From Pseudomonas moorei (GTDB taxonomy: Bacteria; Pseudomonadota; Gammaproteobacteria; Pseudomonadales; Pseudomonadaceae), in the NCBI RefSeq assembly GCF_008801475.1, contig NZ_VZPP01000012.1, positions 1 through 64,000 on the forward strand: a stretch of DNA of 64,000 bases. The letters are read 5' to 3'. Below, piece after piece: positions 55,742 through 63,651 of the stretch; the stretch's first letter is position 1; each line of letters opens with the position of its first letter. The notes below the pieces were generated by a model. The model was given only the letters and a program-made list of their open reading frames with translations. It was not told the DNA's origin and made no database searches. The position numbers and the translations under genes were made by a program.

Positions 55742-57118
55742 ATGTCCTTTACCCGTCGACAAATACTCGGTGGTCTGGCCGGTCTTGTAGTGGTTGGCGT
55801 GGGGGCGGGTGGCGCGTCGCGTTACTGGCTGGGCAAGAGGGTCGGCGCCGAGGCGGGTCACGACTACGAGCTGATCGCCGCACCGCTGGACGTCGAGCTG
55901 GTGCCGGGACACACAACCCAAGCCTGGGCGTTCGGCCCGTCGGCGCCGGGCACCGAGCTGCGGGTACGTCAGGGCGAATGGCTGCGGGTGCGCTTCATCA
56001 ACCACCTGCCGGTCGCCACCACCATTCACTGGCATGGCATCCGCCTGCCGCTGGAAATGGACGGCGTGCCCTACGTTTCGCAACTACCGGTGCTGCCGGG
56101 CGAATACTTCGACTACAAATTCCGTGTGCCGGACGCCGGCAGCTACTGGTATCACCCCCATGTGAACAGCAGCGAAGAACTCGGCCGTGGCCTGGTTGGC
56201 CCGCTGATCATCGAAGAGCGCGAGCCGACCGGTTTCAAGTATGAAAAAACCTTGAGCCTCAAGAGCTGGCACGTCGATGAAGAGGGTGCTTTCGTCGCGT
56301 TCAGCGTTCCTCGCGAGGCGGCCCGTGGCGGCACGGCGGGGCGTCTTTCGACCATCAACGGTGTCCCGCAAGCGGTGATCGATTTGCCCGCCGGCCAGAT
56401 CACCCGCGTGCGCCTGCTCAACCTCGACAACACCCTGACCTATCGTCTGAACATCCCCGGTGTCGAAGCGCAGATCTATGCGCTGGATGGCAACCCGGTC
56501 GAGCCGCGCCCGCTCGGCAAGGAATACTGGCTCGGCCCCGGCATGCGCATTTGCCTGGCGATCAAGGCGCCACCGGTCGGCGAAGAGTTGTCGCTGCGCA
56601 ACGGCCCTGTACGGTTGGCGACCTTGCGCTCCGTGGCCAATACCGATGCGCCGACCGAATGGCCACCCGCGCTGCCCGCCAACCCGGTGGCCGAACCGGA
56701 CCTGGCCAATGCCGAGAAACTCAACTTCAATTTCGAGTGGGTGGGTTCGGTGTCGGTAAACGTCGATAATGGCAAGCCCCCGAGCCTGTGGCAGATCAAC
56801 GGCAAGGCCTGGGACATCACCGACAAGACCTGCGCCGACCGGCCGATCGCCAGGCTCGAGAAGGGCAAGAGTTACATCTTCGAATTGAAAAACATGACTC
56901 AATACCAGCACCCGATCCACCTGCACGGCATGAGCTTCAAAGTCATCGCCTCGAACCGGCACAAGGTCGTTCCGTACTTCACCGACACCTACCTGTTGGG
57001 CAAGAACGAGCGCGCGCAAGTGGCACTGGTGGCGGATAACCCGGGCGTGTGGATGTTCCATTGCCATGTGATCGACCACATGGAAACCGGCCTGATGGCC
57101 GCGATCGAGGTGGCCTGA
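55742..57118 (+). CDS. Tat-exported multicopper oxidase
   Basis: A 458-residue laccase-like protein. The ATG at 55742 gives a twin-arginine signal (SFTRRQILGG, residues 2-11) with a hydrophobic stretch, so export is folded through Tat. Copper ligands are complete for the trinuclear site: His96/His98 (HWHG), His138/His140 (HPHV), HPIHLHG, and HCHVIDH with type 1 Cys441. The axial position, Cys+10, is Leu451 rather than the Met of CueO. No Met-rich copper-binding insert is seen. The stop codon overlaps the tadA start by one base. Confidence 0.9.
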   Translation: MSFTRRQILGGLAGLVVVGVGAGGASRYWLGKRVGAEAGHDYELIAAPLDVELVPGHTTQAWAFGPSAPGTELRVRQGEWLRVRFINHLPVATTIHWHGIRLPLEMDGVPYVSQLPVLPGEYFDYKFRVPDAGSYWYHPHVNSSEELGRGLVGPLIIEEREPTGFKYEKTLSLKSWHVDEEGAFVAFSVPREAARGGTAGRLSTINGVPQAVIDLPAGQITRVRLLNLDNTLTYRLNIPGVEAQIYALDGNPVEPRPLGKEYWLGPGMRICLAIKAPPVGEELSLRNGPVRLATLRSVANTDAPTEWPPALPANPVAEPDLANAEKLNFNFEWVGSVSVNVDNGKPPSLWQINGKAWDITDKTCADRPIARLEKGKSYIFELKNMTQYQHPIHLHGMSFKVIASNRHKVVPYFTDTYLLGKNERAQVALVADNPGVWMFHCHVIDHMETGLMAAIEVA

Positions 57119-57615
57119 TGCGTCAGATACGTCCCGCCGCCATCATCGACCGTAGCCGTGACCGCGATTTCATGCGTGAAGCCCTGGCCCTGGCCGCCCA
57201 GGGCGCCGCATTGGGCGAAGTGCCCGTGGGCGCGGTGCTGGTGCAGGACGGCGAAATCATCGGGCGCGGCTTCAACTGCCCGATCAGTGGCAACGACCCG
57301 AGCGCCCACGCCGAGATGGTCGCCATCCGCGCCGCCGCCCAGGCCGTGAGCAACTATCGCCTGCCGGGCAGCACGCTGTACGTGACCCTGGAGCCGTGCA
57401 GCATGTGCGCCGGGCTGATCGTGCACTCGCGGATTGCGCGGGTGGTGTATGGCGCGCTGGAGCCCAAAGCCGGAATCGTGCAGAGCCAGGGACAGTTCTT
57501 CACCCAGGGCTTCTTGAATCACCGGGTGTTGTATGAGGGTGGGGTGCTGGCGGAGGAGTGTGGTGCGGTGTTGAGCGAGTTTTTCAAGGCGCGGCGCGCC
57601 AAACCTTCAGACTGA
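57118..57615 (+). CDS. tadA: tRNA-specific adenosine deaminase TadA
   Basis: Converts the wobble adenosine 34 of tRNA-Arg(ACG) to inosine, an essential step. It has 165 residues starting at ATG 57118, which overlaps the TGA of the oxidase gene (TGATG). The zinc site and catalytic residues are His64-Ala-Glu66 (SAHAEM) and Cys94/Cys97 (EPCSMCAG). Upstream in-frame codons lie inside the oxidase gene and are rejected. Coupled translation with the oxidase is likely. Confidence 0.96.
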   Translation: MRQIRPAAIIDRSRDRDFMREALALAAQGAALGEVPVGAVLVQDGEIIGRGFNCPISGNDPSAHAEMVAIRAAAQAVSNYRLPGSTLYVTLEPCSMCAGLIVHSRIARVVYGALEPKAGIVQSQGQFFTQGFLNHRVLYEGGVLAEECGAVLSEFFKARRAKPSD

Positions 57616-57625
57616 ACACCGACCC

Positions 57626-57730
57626 CCTGTAGGAGCGAGCCTGCTCGCGATGGTGGGCAACGATAACGCGGGCTTTCTGAATGAACGCGGCGCTTTCAAG
57701 TCCATCGCGAGCAGGCTCGCTCCTACAGGG
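57626..57730. repeat. REPIN (class A) between tadA and cmoB
   Basis: CTGTAGGAGCGAGCCTGCTC (from 57627) and its complementary arm ending CTCGCTCCTACAG (57727). The genes converge here, so it could also stop transcription. Confidence 0.9.
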
Positions 57731-57741
57731 ATCTCCATCGT

Positions 57742-58698
57742 TTATTTGCGAGCGACAATCACAGCCCGCATCGGCGCCGGCAGCCCTTCGATGGTCTTGC
57801 TGTGATCGTGCGGATCGAGGAAATCACTGAGCGACTGATACTTCATCCACTCCGTGCCGCGCTGTTCCTCGACCGTGGTCACGCTTACGTCCACGCACTT
57901 CACATCGCTGAACCCGGCGCGGCGCAGCCACAATTCCAGCGCCGGCACCGAGGGCAGGAACCACACGTTGCGCATCTGCGCATAACGGTCTTCCGGCACC
58001 AGCACCTGGTGTTTGTCGCCTTCGACCACCAGGGTTTCCAGCACCAGTTCGCCGCCCTTGACCAGGCAATCCTTCAGCGCCAGCAAATGCTCGATCGGTG
58101 AGCGGCGGTGGTAGAACACGCCCATGGAAAACACCGTATCGAAGCCTTCCAGGTTCGGCGGCAGGTCTTCGAAGGGGAAGGGCAGGTGCCAGGCATTCGG
58201 CTCGGACAGGTAACGCTGCACGGCCTGGAACTGGCAGAAGAACAACCAGTTCGGATCGACACCGATCACGCTGTCCGCGCCGGCGCCGAGCATGCGCCAC
58301 ATGTAATAGCCGTTGCCGCAGCCGACATCGAGGATGCGTTTGCCCTTGAGGTCCAGGTGCGGAGCCACCCGCGACCATTTCCAGTCCGAGCGCCATTCGG
58401 TGTCGACGTGCACGCCAAACAGGTCGAACGGCCCTTTGCGCCAGGGTGACAGGCCCATCAACGCCGTGCGCATCTGCGCGCGGGTGGCATCGTCGCAATC
58501 GGTGTCCAGTGTCAAGCCGTTGAGCAAATCGACTTCGCTCGGCTGCAGGTTCGGCAGGGCGTCCAGCGCACTTTGCCAGCGCTCCAGGTCGCCGTGACCC
58601 TTTTCCATTTTCTTGTCGAGTTGCGCTTGCAGGGTGTTGGCCCAGTCGGCCAAGGGTGTGCCCGCCAGACGGCGGGCGAGAGGGGACAGATCAATCAT
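57742..58698 (-). CDS. cmoB: tRNA U34 carboxymethyltransferase CmoB
   Basis: Uses carboxy-S-adenosylmethionine made by CmoA to convert 5-hydroxyuridine to 5-oxyacetyluridine at tRNA position 34. It has 318 residues with an N-terminal helical extension and a Rossmann methyltransferase fold; motif I is DVGCGNGYY (124-132), and FSMGVFYHRRSP follows. It overlaps the cmoA stop by 4 bases (ATGA), so CmoA and CmoB are co-translated, matching the pathway. Confidence 0.96.
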   Translation of the reverse strand: MIDLSPLARRLAGTPLADWANTLQAQLDKKMEKGHGDLERWQSALDALPNLQPSEVDLLNGLTLDTDCDDATRAQMRTALMGLSPWRKGPFDLFGVHVDTEWRSDWKWSRVAPHLDLKGKRILDVGCGNGYYMWRMLGAGADSVIGVDPNWLFFCQFQAVQRYLSEPNAWHLPFPFEDLPPNLEGFDTVFSMGVFYHRRSPIEHLLALKDCLVKGGELVLETLVVEGDKHQVLVPEDRYAQMRNVWFLPSVPALELWLRRAGFSDVKCVDVSVTTVEEQRGTEWMKYQSLSDFLDPHDHSKTIEGLPAPMRAVIVARK

Positions 58699-59438
58699 GG
58701 CAAGGCAATCAACGAGGCAAAGTTAAGACACTGGAACCACGGCACGACTTTCGAGAACCCGGCGGCCAGCAGGCGTTCGCGGTGTTCTTCGAGGCTGTCG
58801 GGCTTCATGACATTTTCGATGGCACTGCGCTTCTGGGCGATTTCCAGTTCGCTGTAGCCGTTGGCGCGTTTGAACGCGATGTGCAGATCGGTGAGCAACG
58901 CGTGCTCTTCGGGATCGTTGAAGCGCAGTTTTTCCGAGAGGATCAGCGCACCGCCGGGCAGCAGCGACTGACGGATGCGCGACAGCAATGCCGTGCGGTG
59001 TTCCGGAGCGATGAATTGCAGGGTGAAGTTCAGCGCCACCACCGAGGCAGGCTGGAAGTCGAGGGCGAGGATGTCGCCTTCGATCACTTCCACCGGCAGC
59101 AACTCCTGGAACATCGAGTCCTGACCGTTGAGATACTCGCGGCAGCGCTCGACCATGGCCGCCGAGTTATCCACAGCGATCACCCGGCAACCGTCGGTAC
59201 GCACGTGGCGACGCAGGGCCTGGGTCACGGCACCCAACGACGAACCCAGGTCATAGAGCACACTGTTGGGCTGGGCGAACTGCGCGGCGAGCACGCCAAG
59301 GTTTTCCACGATGGTCGGATAACCTGGCACCGAGCGCTTGATCATGTCCGGGAACACCCGCACCACGTCCTCGTTGAAGGCGAAGTCAGGCACCTGGGCC
59401 AAAGGCTGGGCGAAAAGGCGATCGGGTTCTTTGCTCAC
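58695..59438 (-). CDS. cmoA: Carboxy-S-adenosyl-L-methionine synthase CmoA
   Basis: Makes carboxy-SAM from SAM and prephenate for CmoB. The GTG at 59438 (GGAA 6 bases upstream) gives 247 residues starting MSKEPDRLFAQPL, the usual length. Motif I is YDLGSSLGAVT (about 62-72). The open frame upstream of this GTG (15 codons) is not conserved-looking. It is the first gene of cmoA-cmoB on the minus strand. Confidence 0.95.
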   Translation of the reverse strand: MSKEPDRLFAQPLAQVPDFAFNEDVVRVFPDMIKRSVPGYPTIVENLGVLAAQFAQPNSVLYDLGSSLGAVTQALRRHVRTDGCRVIAVDNSAAMVERCREYLNGQDSMFQELLPVEVIEGDILALDFQPASVVALNFTLQFIAPEHRTALLSRIRQSLLPGGALILSEKLRFNDPEEHALLTDLHIAFKRANGYSELEIAQKRSAIENVMKPDSLEEHRERLLAAGFSKVVPWFQCLNFASLIALP

Positions 59439-59526
59439 GGCGGTTCCAGCGGCGTAGGTGGAAAAGGCCGGCATTTTAGCCAAGTTGGCGCGGGGATGCG
59501 CGGGTTGTCTGATAAAGCGAAGGCTT

Positions 59527-59677
59527 TGTGGCGAGGGAGCTTGCTCCCGCTGGGCTGCGCAGCGGCCCTCAAACCATTCACCTTTGTTTTATCAGGACTA
59601 CTTCATCAGCCGCATTTACGACGGCTGCGCCGCCGAACGGGACGGTGCGGCGATCCGACAAGCTCCCTCGCCACAGG
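59527..59677. repeat. Long palindromic repeat (class C)
   Basis: TGTGGCGAGGGAGCTTGCTC (59527-59546) and the complementary arm AGCTCCCTCGCCACA (ending 59675) enclose a spacer that contains CGGCTGCGCCGCCGAACGGG, which is nearly identical to part of the copy at 18226-18370. Confidence 0.85.
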
Positions 59678-59679
59678 GG

Positions 59680-60315
59680 TTAGCGCTTGTTTTGGGTGAA
59701 CGCCGAAGCGGTGATCCCCCATTGCCCCAGCCAATAGCTGAGGATAATCACATACGGCGCGGCTTCGAACGGCACCACAAAGCGACTGATGCCAATCACG
59801 CTGTCGGAAAACACAAACGCCACGGCGCCGCCCGCTGCGAGCAACGCCGAGCGCTTGGGCACGTCGGTGCCGAGTCGGGCCAGTGCGCGCCAGAGCATGG
59901 TGCTGATGGCCAGGCCATAGACGATCACCGGGATCAGCAACGGCCCAAGTCCATGAGAAATCAGAATCCCCAGCAACACGGCGCCGACGCCCATGGCCAG
60001 GATCAGCGGCAATACGGCCAGGCGCCGACAATCGCTCAAATACGCTTTCAAGTAAGCCAGATGCGCGACCAGGAACGCCCCGAGGCCGAACACGAACAAA
60101 TCCCCCGGCCACGCCAGCAGCACATCGCCGAGCAGGGAGAAGATCAAGCCGAGGCTGATCCAGCGCCGATATTCGCTCGGTGGCGCGTCGTGCAACCAGC
60201 CGAGCAGCGCCAGGACCGGCAGCGGCTTGACCAGCAAGCACAGCAGCGCGGCGTGCACGCTCAGGCCGTAGAGGAACGTCACTGCGCCCATGAGCGCCAG
60301 AATCAGCCAGCCCAC
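59680..60315 (-). CDS. YhhN family lysoplasmalogenase
   Basis: A 211-residue integral membrane protein with about seven or eight helices. Family members (TMEM86/YhhN) hydrolyse the vinyl ether bond of lysoplasmalogens. Conserved Asp residues are in SLLGDVLLA (about 59-67) and FVFSDSVIG (about 169-177). Whether the substrate occurs in this bacterium is unclear, since Pseudomonas is not known to make plasmalogens. It begins 2 bases after the chagasin-like gene on the same strand. Confidence 0.9.
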   Translation of the reverse strand: MGWLILALMGAVTFLYGLSVHAALLCLLVKPLPVLALLGWLHDAPPSEYRRWISLGLIFSLLGDVLLAWPGDLFVFGLGAFLVAHLAYLKAYLSDCRRLAVLPLILAMGVGAVLLGILISHGLGPLLIPVIVYGLAISTMLWRALARLGTDVPKRSALLAAGGAVAFVFSDSVIGISRFVVPFEAAPYVIILSYWLGQWGITASAFTQNKR

Positions 60316-60317
60316 GG

Positions 60318-60710
60318 TCAGTTAACCGAGATGCTGCAGTCGAAAGAGTCCACCGGCAGCACTTCCGGTGCCCAAGGCTGTTGTGAAGTCAGGCGCAAAC
60401 GCCCGGTCCCGGTGGCGAAGGCCTGAAAGCGCCAGGTGGAAACCCCGGCCGCGCCGACCACCCCGGCATCTTCCGGGTTGGTATAGACCTCGGGGCTGAG
60501 CGCACGCAACACGCCGCCGGCCGAATCCTGAATGGCCCAGCGGTAACCCGTGGTCGGATTGCTCGGCAGGGTCAGGATCAGGTTTTGCCCGTTGGCGAGT
60601 TTCACCGGGCATTCGCTTTGTTTTTCCACGGTCACATTCTGCTTCGGTTGAGTGGCACAGGCGGCCAACAGCGCGAGGGCGAGGGGGACAAACAGGCGGG
60701 TGGGGGACAT
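60318..60710 (-). CDS. Chagasin-like (I42) cysteine peptidase inhibitor lipoprotein
   Basis: A 130-residue lipoprotein. The ATG at 60710 gives a signal peptide with lipobox LLAAC (Cys18). The mature part carries the three loops of inhibitor family I42: NPTTGYRW (51-58), the G..G...W segment (AGVSTWRFQAFATGTG), and QQPW near the C-terminus. Such proteins block papain-like cysteine peptidases. It is probably co-transcribed with the YhhN gene. The alternative start at 60734 would add 8 residues before the signal. Confidence 0.85.
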   Translation of the reverse strand: MSPTRLFVPLALALLAACATQPKQNVTVEKQSECPVKLANGQNLILTLPSNPTTGYRWAIQDSAGGVLRALSPEVYTNPEDAGVVGAAGVSTWRFQAFATGTGRLRLTSQQPWAPEVLPVDSFDCSISVN

Positions 60711-60807
60711 AAGGTCAATGGCTCCGGCGTTCACGACGAACGGCGAGCATAACTGAGATGAGACAGGGTGTGACAGTCGCAGAAGGATGTGGTGGCAGGG
60801 CGGACGC

Positions 60808-60900
60808 CTTCGCGGGCAAGCCCGCTCCCACAGTGTTCAGCGGTGCTCACATATTGTGTGTTCACCGCAAAATCCTTTGGGAGCGGGCTTGCCCGCGAAA
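60808..60900. repeat. REPIN (class B) between the inhibitor gene and asrA
   Basis: CTTCGCGGGCAAGCCCGCTC (60808-60827) and GAGCGGGCTTGCCCGCGAAA (about 60881-60900). Both stems are intact. Confidence 0.9.
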
Positions 60901-60926
60901 GCAATCAAACAGTCGCTACAGGGCTA

Positions 60927-63344
60927 TCAGAAAAGTACCTTCGCCACATCCGCAAACCGCTTGGCGAAGTGCACGGTAATGCCTTCCTTCAGGTACTCCG
61001 GCAGCTCCTCGAAATTACCCCGGTTGGCCTCCGGCAGAATCAACTCGAAGATCTTCTGCCGCCGCGCCGCGATGACCTTTTCGCGTACCCCGCCAATCGG
61101 CAGCACGTGCCCGGTCAATGTCAGCTCACCGGTCATTGCCACGCCTTTTTTCGGCGGCTGGTTACGCGCCAGCGACAGCAGGGCGCTGGCCATGGTCACA
61201 CCGGCGCTCGGGCCGTCTTTCGGGGTGGCGCCTTCCGGTACGTGCAGGTGCACGAAAGCCTCGTCGAAGAACTTCGGATCACCGCCAAACGACTTCAGAT
61301 TGGAACTGACGTAGCTGTAGGCGATTTCCGCGGACTCTTTCATCACATCCCCCAGTTGCCCGGTGAGTTTGAACCCACGGTTCAAGGTATGGATGCGCGT
61401 CGCTTCGATCGGCAGGGTGGCGCCGCCCATGCTGGTCCAGGCCAGCCCGGTAATCACGCCAGTGCCCGACAGCACTTGCTCGTTGCGGAACACCGGTTTG
61501 CCGAGCGAGCTTTCGAGGTCTTTGGGGCCAAGCTTGATCACCGCATTCGGGTCGTCGAGCAGCTTGATCACCGCTTTGCGCACCAGTTTGCCGAGGTTTT
61601 TTTCCAGCTGGCGGACACCGGCTTCGCGGGCATAACCGTCGATCAATGCCTTGAGCGCGCTGTCGCTGATGCTCAGGCTGCCCTTGGATACACCGGCCTT
61701 CTCAAGCTGTTTGGGCCACAGGTGACGCTTGGCGATGGCGACTTTTTCTTCGGTGATATAGCCCGACAGGCGAATCACTTCCATCCGGTCAAGCAACGGC
61801 CCGGGGATCGAATCCAGGGTGTTGGCGGTGCAGATGAACAGCACCTTCGACAGGTCCATACGCAAGTCGAGGTAATGGTCGAGGAATTCGACGTTCTGCT
61901 CCGGATCGAGGGTTTCCAGCAGCGCCGAGGCCGGGTCGCCCTGGTAGCTCTGGCCCATCTTGTCGATCTCGTCGAGCATGATCACCGGGTTCATCACTTC
62001 GACGTCTTTCAACGCCTGCACCAGTTTGCCCGGCTGCGCACCGATGTACGTGCGGCGATGGCCCTTGATCTCGGCTTCGTCGCGCATGCCGCCGAGGCTG
62101 AAGCGGTAGAACGGCCGGCCGAGGGATTCGGCGATGGATTTGCCGACGCTGGTCTTGCCCACGCCCGGCGGCCCGACCAGCAGCACGATCGAGCCGCTGA
62201 TCTCGCCTTTATAGGCACCGACTGCGAGGAATTCGAGGATGCGGTCCTTGATGTCCTCGAGGCCGGCATGGTGCTTGTCCAGCACCTTGCGCGCGTACTT
62301 GAGGTCGAGTTTGTCCTCGCCGTACACGCCCCACGGCACCGAGGTCGCCCAGTCGATGTAATTGCGGGTGACGGCATACTCCGGCGAGCCGGTCTCGAGG
62401 ATCGACAGCTTGTTCATTTCCTCTTCGAGGCGCTTCTGCACCTGCACCGGCAGGACTTTACCCACCAGGCGCTGTTCGAACTGTTCGAGGTCAGCGCTGC
62501 GGTCATCCTTGGTCAGCCCCAGCTCCTGCTGGATGACCTTGAGCTGTTCCTTGAGGAAGAACTCGCGCTGATGTTCGCCGATCTTGCGGTTAACTTCGGC
62601 GGAAATTTCCTTTTGCAGGCGCGCAACCTCGACTTCCTTGCGCAGCATCGGCAGGACTTTTTCCATGCGCTTGAGCATCGGTACGCAATCGAGCACTTCC
62701 TGCAGTTCGCTGCCGGTGGCCGAGGTCAGGGCAGCGGCGAAATCGGTCAAAGGCGATGGATCGTTGGGGCTGAAGCGGTTGAGGTAATTCTTCAGTTCTT
62801 CGCTGTACAGCGGGTTGAGCGGCAGCAATTCCTTGATCGCATTGATCAGCGCCATGCCGTAGGCCTTGACCTCGTCGGTCGGCTCGGTGGGCTGGTGCGG
62901 GTATTCGACTTCCACCAGGTACGGTGGGCGATGGTGTTTGAGCCAGGTCTTCAGACGCACGCGGGTCAGGCCCTGGGCGACGAACTGCAGCTTGCCGTTT
63001 TCGCGGCTGGCGTGATGCACCTTGACCAGGGTGCCGTAGAGCGGCAGGGCCGAGGTGTCGAAATGGCGCGGGTCTTCCTGGGGCGTGTCCATGTAGAACA
63101 GGGCCAGGGAGTGGTGATCGGATTTGGCGACCAGGTCGAGGGTTTCGGCCCAGGGTTCTTCATTGACGATCACCGGCAGCACTTGGGCCGGGAAGAACGG
63201 TCGGTTGTGGATCGGGATGATGTAGACCTTGTCCGGCAGGTTCTGGCCAGGCAGGGCGAGGCCTTTACCGGTGGAGTGATGGGTCGCGTTTTCCGGATCG
63301 GCGTATTCGCTCGGGTCTTCGGGGAATTCTTGCTGGTCGCTCAT
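60927..63344 (-). CDS. asrA: Lon-like ATP-dependent serine protease AsrA
   Basis: A second Lon-type protease, distinct from housekeeping Lon. It has 805 residues with an N-terminal extension (MSDQQEFPEDPSEYADPEN) that canonical Lon lacks, an N-domain, an AAA+ ATPase (GPPGVGKTS, about 400-408), and a Ser-Lys proteolytic domain with Ser713 (PKDGPSAGVTM) and Lys756 (GGVREKVIAA). It matches P. aeruginosa AsrA, induced by aminoglycosides and heat. A near-consensus sigma-32 promoter lies upstream (63374-63403). Confidence 0.9.
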   Translation of the reverse strand: MSDQQEFPEDPSEYADPENATHHSTGKGLALPGQNLPDKVYIIPIHNRPFFPAQVLPVIVNEEPWAETLDLVAKSDHHSLALFYMDTPQEDPRHFDTSALPLYGTLVKVHHASRENGKLQFVAQGLTRVRLKTWLKHHRPPYLVEVEYPHQPTEPTDEVKAYGMALINAIKELLPLNPLYSEELKNYLNRFSPNDPSPLTDFAAALTSATGSELQEVLDCVPMLKRMEKVLPMLRKEVEVARLQKEISAEVNRKIGEHQREFFLKEQLKVIQQELGLTKDDRSADLEQFEQRLVGKVLPVQVQKRLEEEMNKLSILETGSPEYAVTRNYIDWATSVPWGVYGEDKLDLKYARKVLDKHHAGLEDIKDRILEFLAVGAYKGEISGSIVLLVGPPGVGKTSVGKSIAESLGRPFYRFSLGGMRDEAEIKGHRRTYIGAQPGKLVQALKDVEVMNPVIMLDEIDKMGQSYQGDPASALLETLDPEQNVEFLDHYLDLRMDLSKVLFICTANTLDSIPGPLLDRMEVIRLSGYITEEKVAIAKRHLWPKQLEKAGVSKGSLSISDSALKALIDGYAREAGVRQLEKNLGKLVRKAVIKLLDDPNAVIKLGPKDLESSLGKPVFRNEQVLSGTGVITGLAWTSMGGATLPIEATRIHTLNRGFKLTGQLGDVMKESAEIAYSYVSSNLKSFGGDPKFFDEAFVHLHVPEGATPKDGPSAGVTMASALLSLARNQPPKKGVAMTGELTLTGHVLPIGGVREKVIAARRQKIFELILPEANRGNFEELPEYLKEGITVHFAKRFADVAKVLF

Positions 63345-63373
63345 TTGGGCACCTGCGCAATGGGTATGGGTCT

Positions 63374-63403
63374 TAGATGGGGCAGGTTGGCGGTGGTTTC
63401 AAT
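63374..63403 (-). promoter_or_regulatory. Heat-shock (sigma-32) promoter of asrA
   Basis: On the minus strand ATTGAAA (63403-63397), a 14-base spacer and CCCCATCTA (63382-63374), close to the sigma-32 consensus CTTGAAA-N11-16-CCCCATNT. The ATG of asrA is 30 bases downstream. Confidence 0.8.
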
Positions 63404-63485
63404 GATGCCTGGGCATTAACCGGTCATTCCAAGGTGTATTCAGCAGGGATTCAGGTTAGCTGAACCACGGCTTTGCGCGGTCAAT

Positions 63486-63567
63486 TGTGGGAGCGAGCCT
63501 GCTCGCGATGGAGTGTCAGTTGACACCAACGTAGCTGACACACCATCGCGAGCAATCTCCCACAGGG
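63486..63567. repeat. REPIN (class A) with one damaged arm
   Basis: GTGGGAGCGAGCCTGCTCGC (63487-63506) is intact, but the right arm reads CATCGCGAGCAATCTCCCAC and has lost the bases that would complete its stem. With the asrA promoter and the gcd terminator this covers the gene-free stretch 63345-63651. Confidence 0.85.
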
Positions 63568-63597
63568 GGCGTGTGGAGCTTTGAAATCTGCGGCCAC

Positions 63598-63636
63598 AAA
63601 AAAAGGCGACGTCCTCACGGGCGTCGCCTTTCGTTT
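63598..63636 (-). terminator. Terminator of the glucose dehydrogenase gene
   Basis: AAGGCGACG (63603-63611) and CGTCGCCTT (63622-63630) form a perfect 9-bp stem; on the minus strand it ends in seven T. Confidence 0.85.
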
Positions 63637-63651
63637 TACTGCCGCTAAATC

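Noticed and set aside
60927..63344. Housekeeping Lon protease
   Set aside because: The N-terminal extension and the neighbourhood (next to gcd) fit the AsrA branch rather than canonical Lon, which in Pseudomonas lies beside clpX and hupB.
60789..63419. An 876-codon plus-strand open frame over asrA
   Set aside because: It begins in a REPIN and is the antisense of a clear Lon-type protease; composition is typical of a shadow frame.
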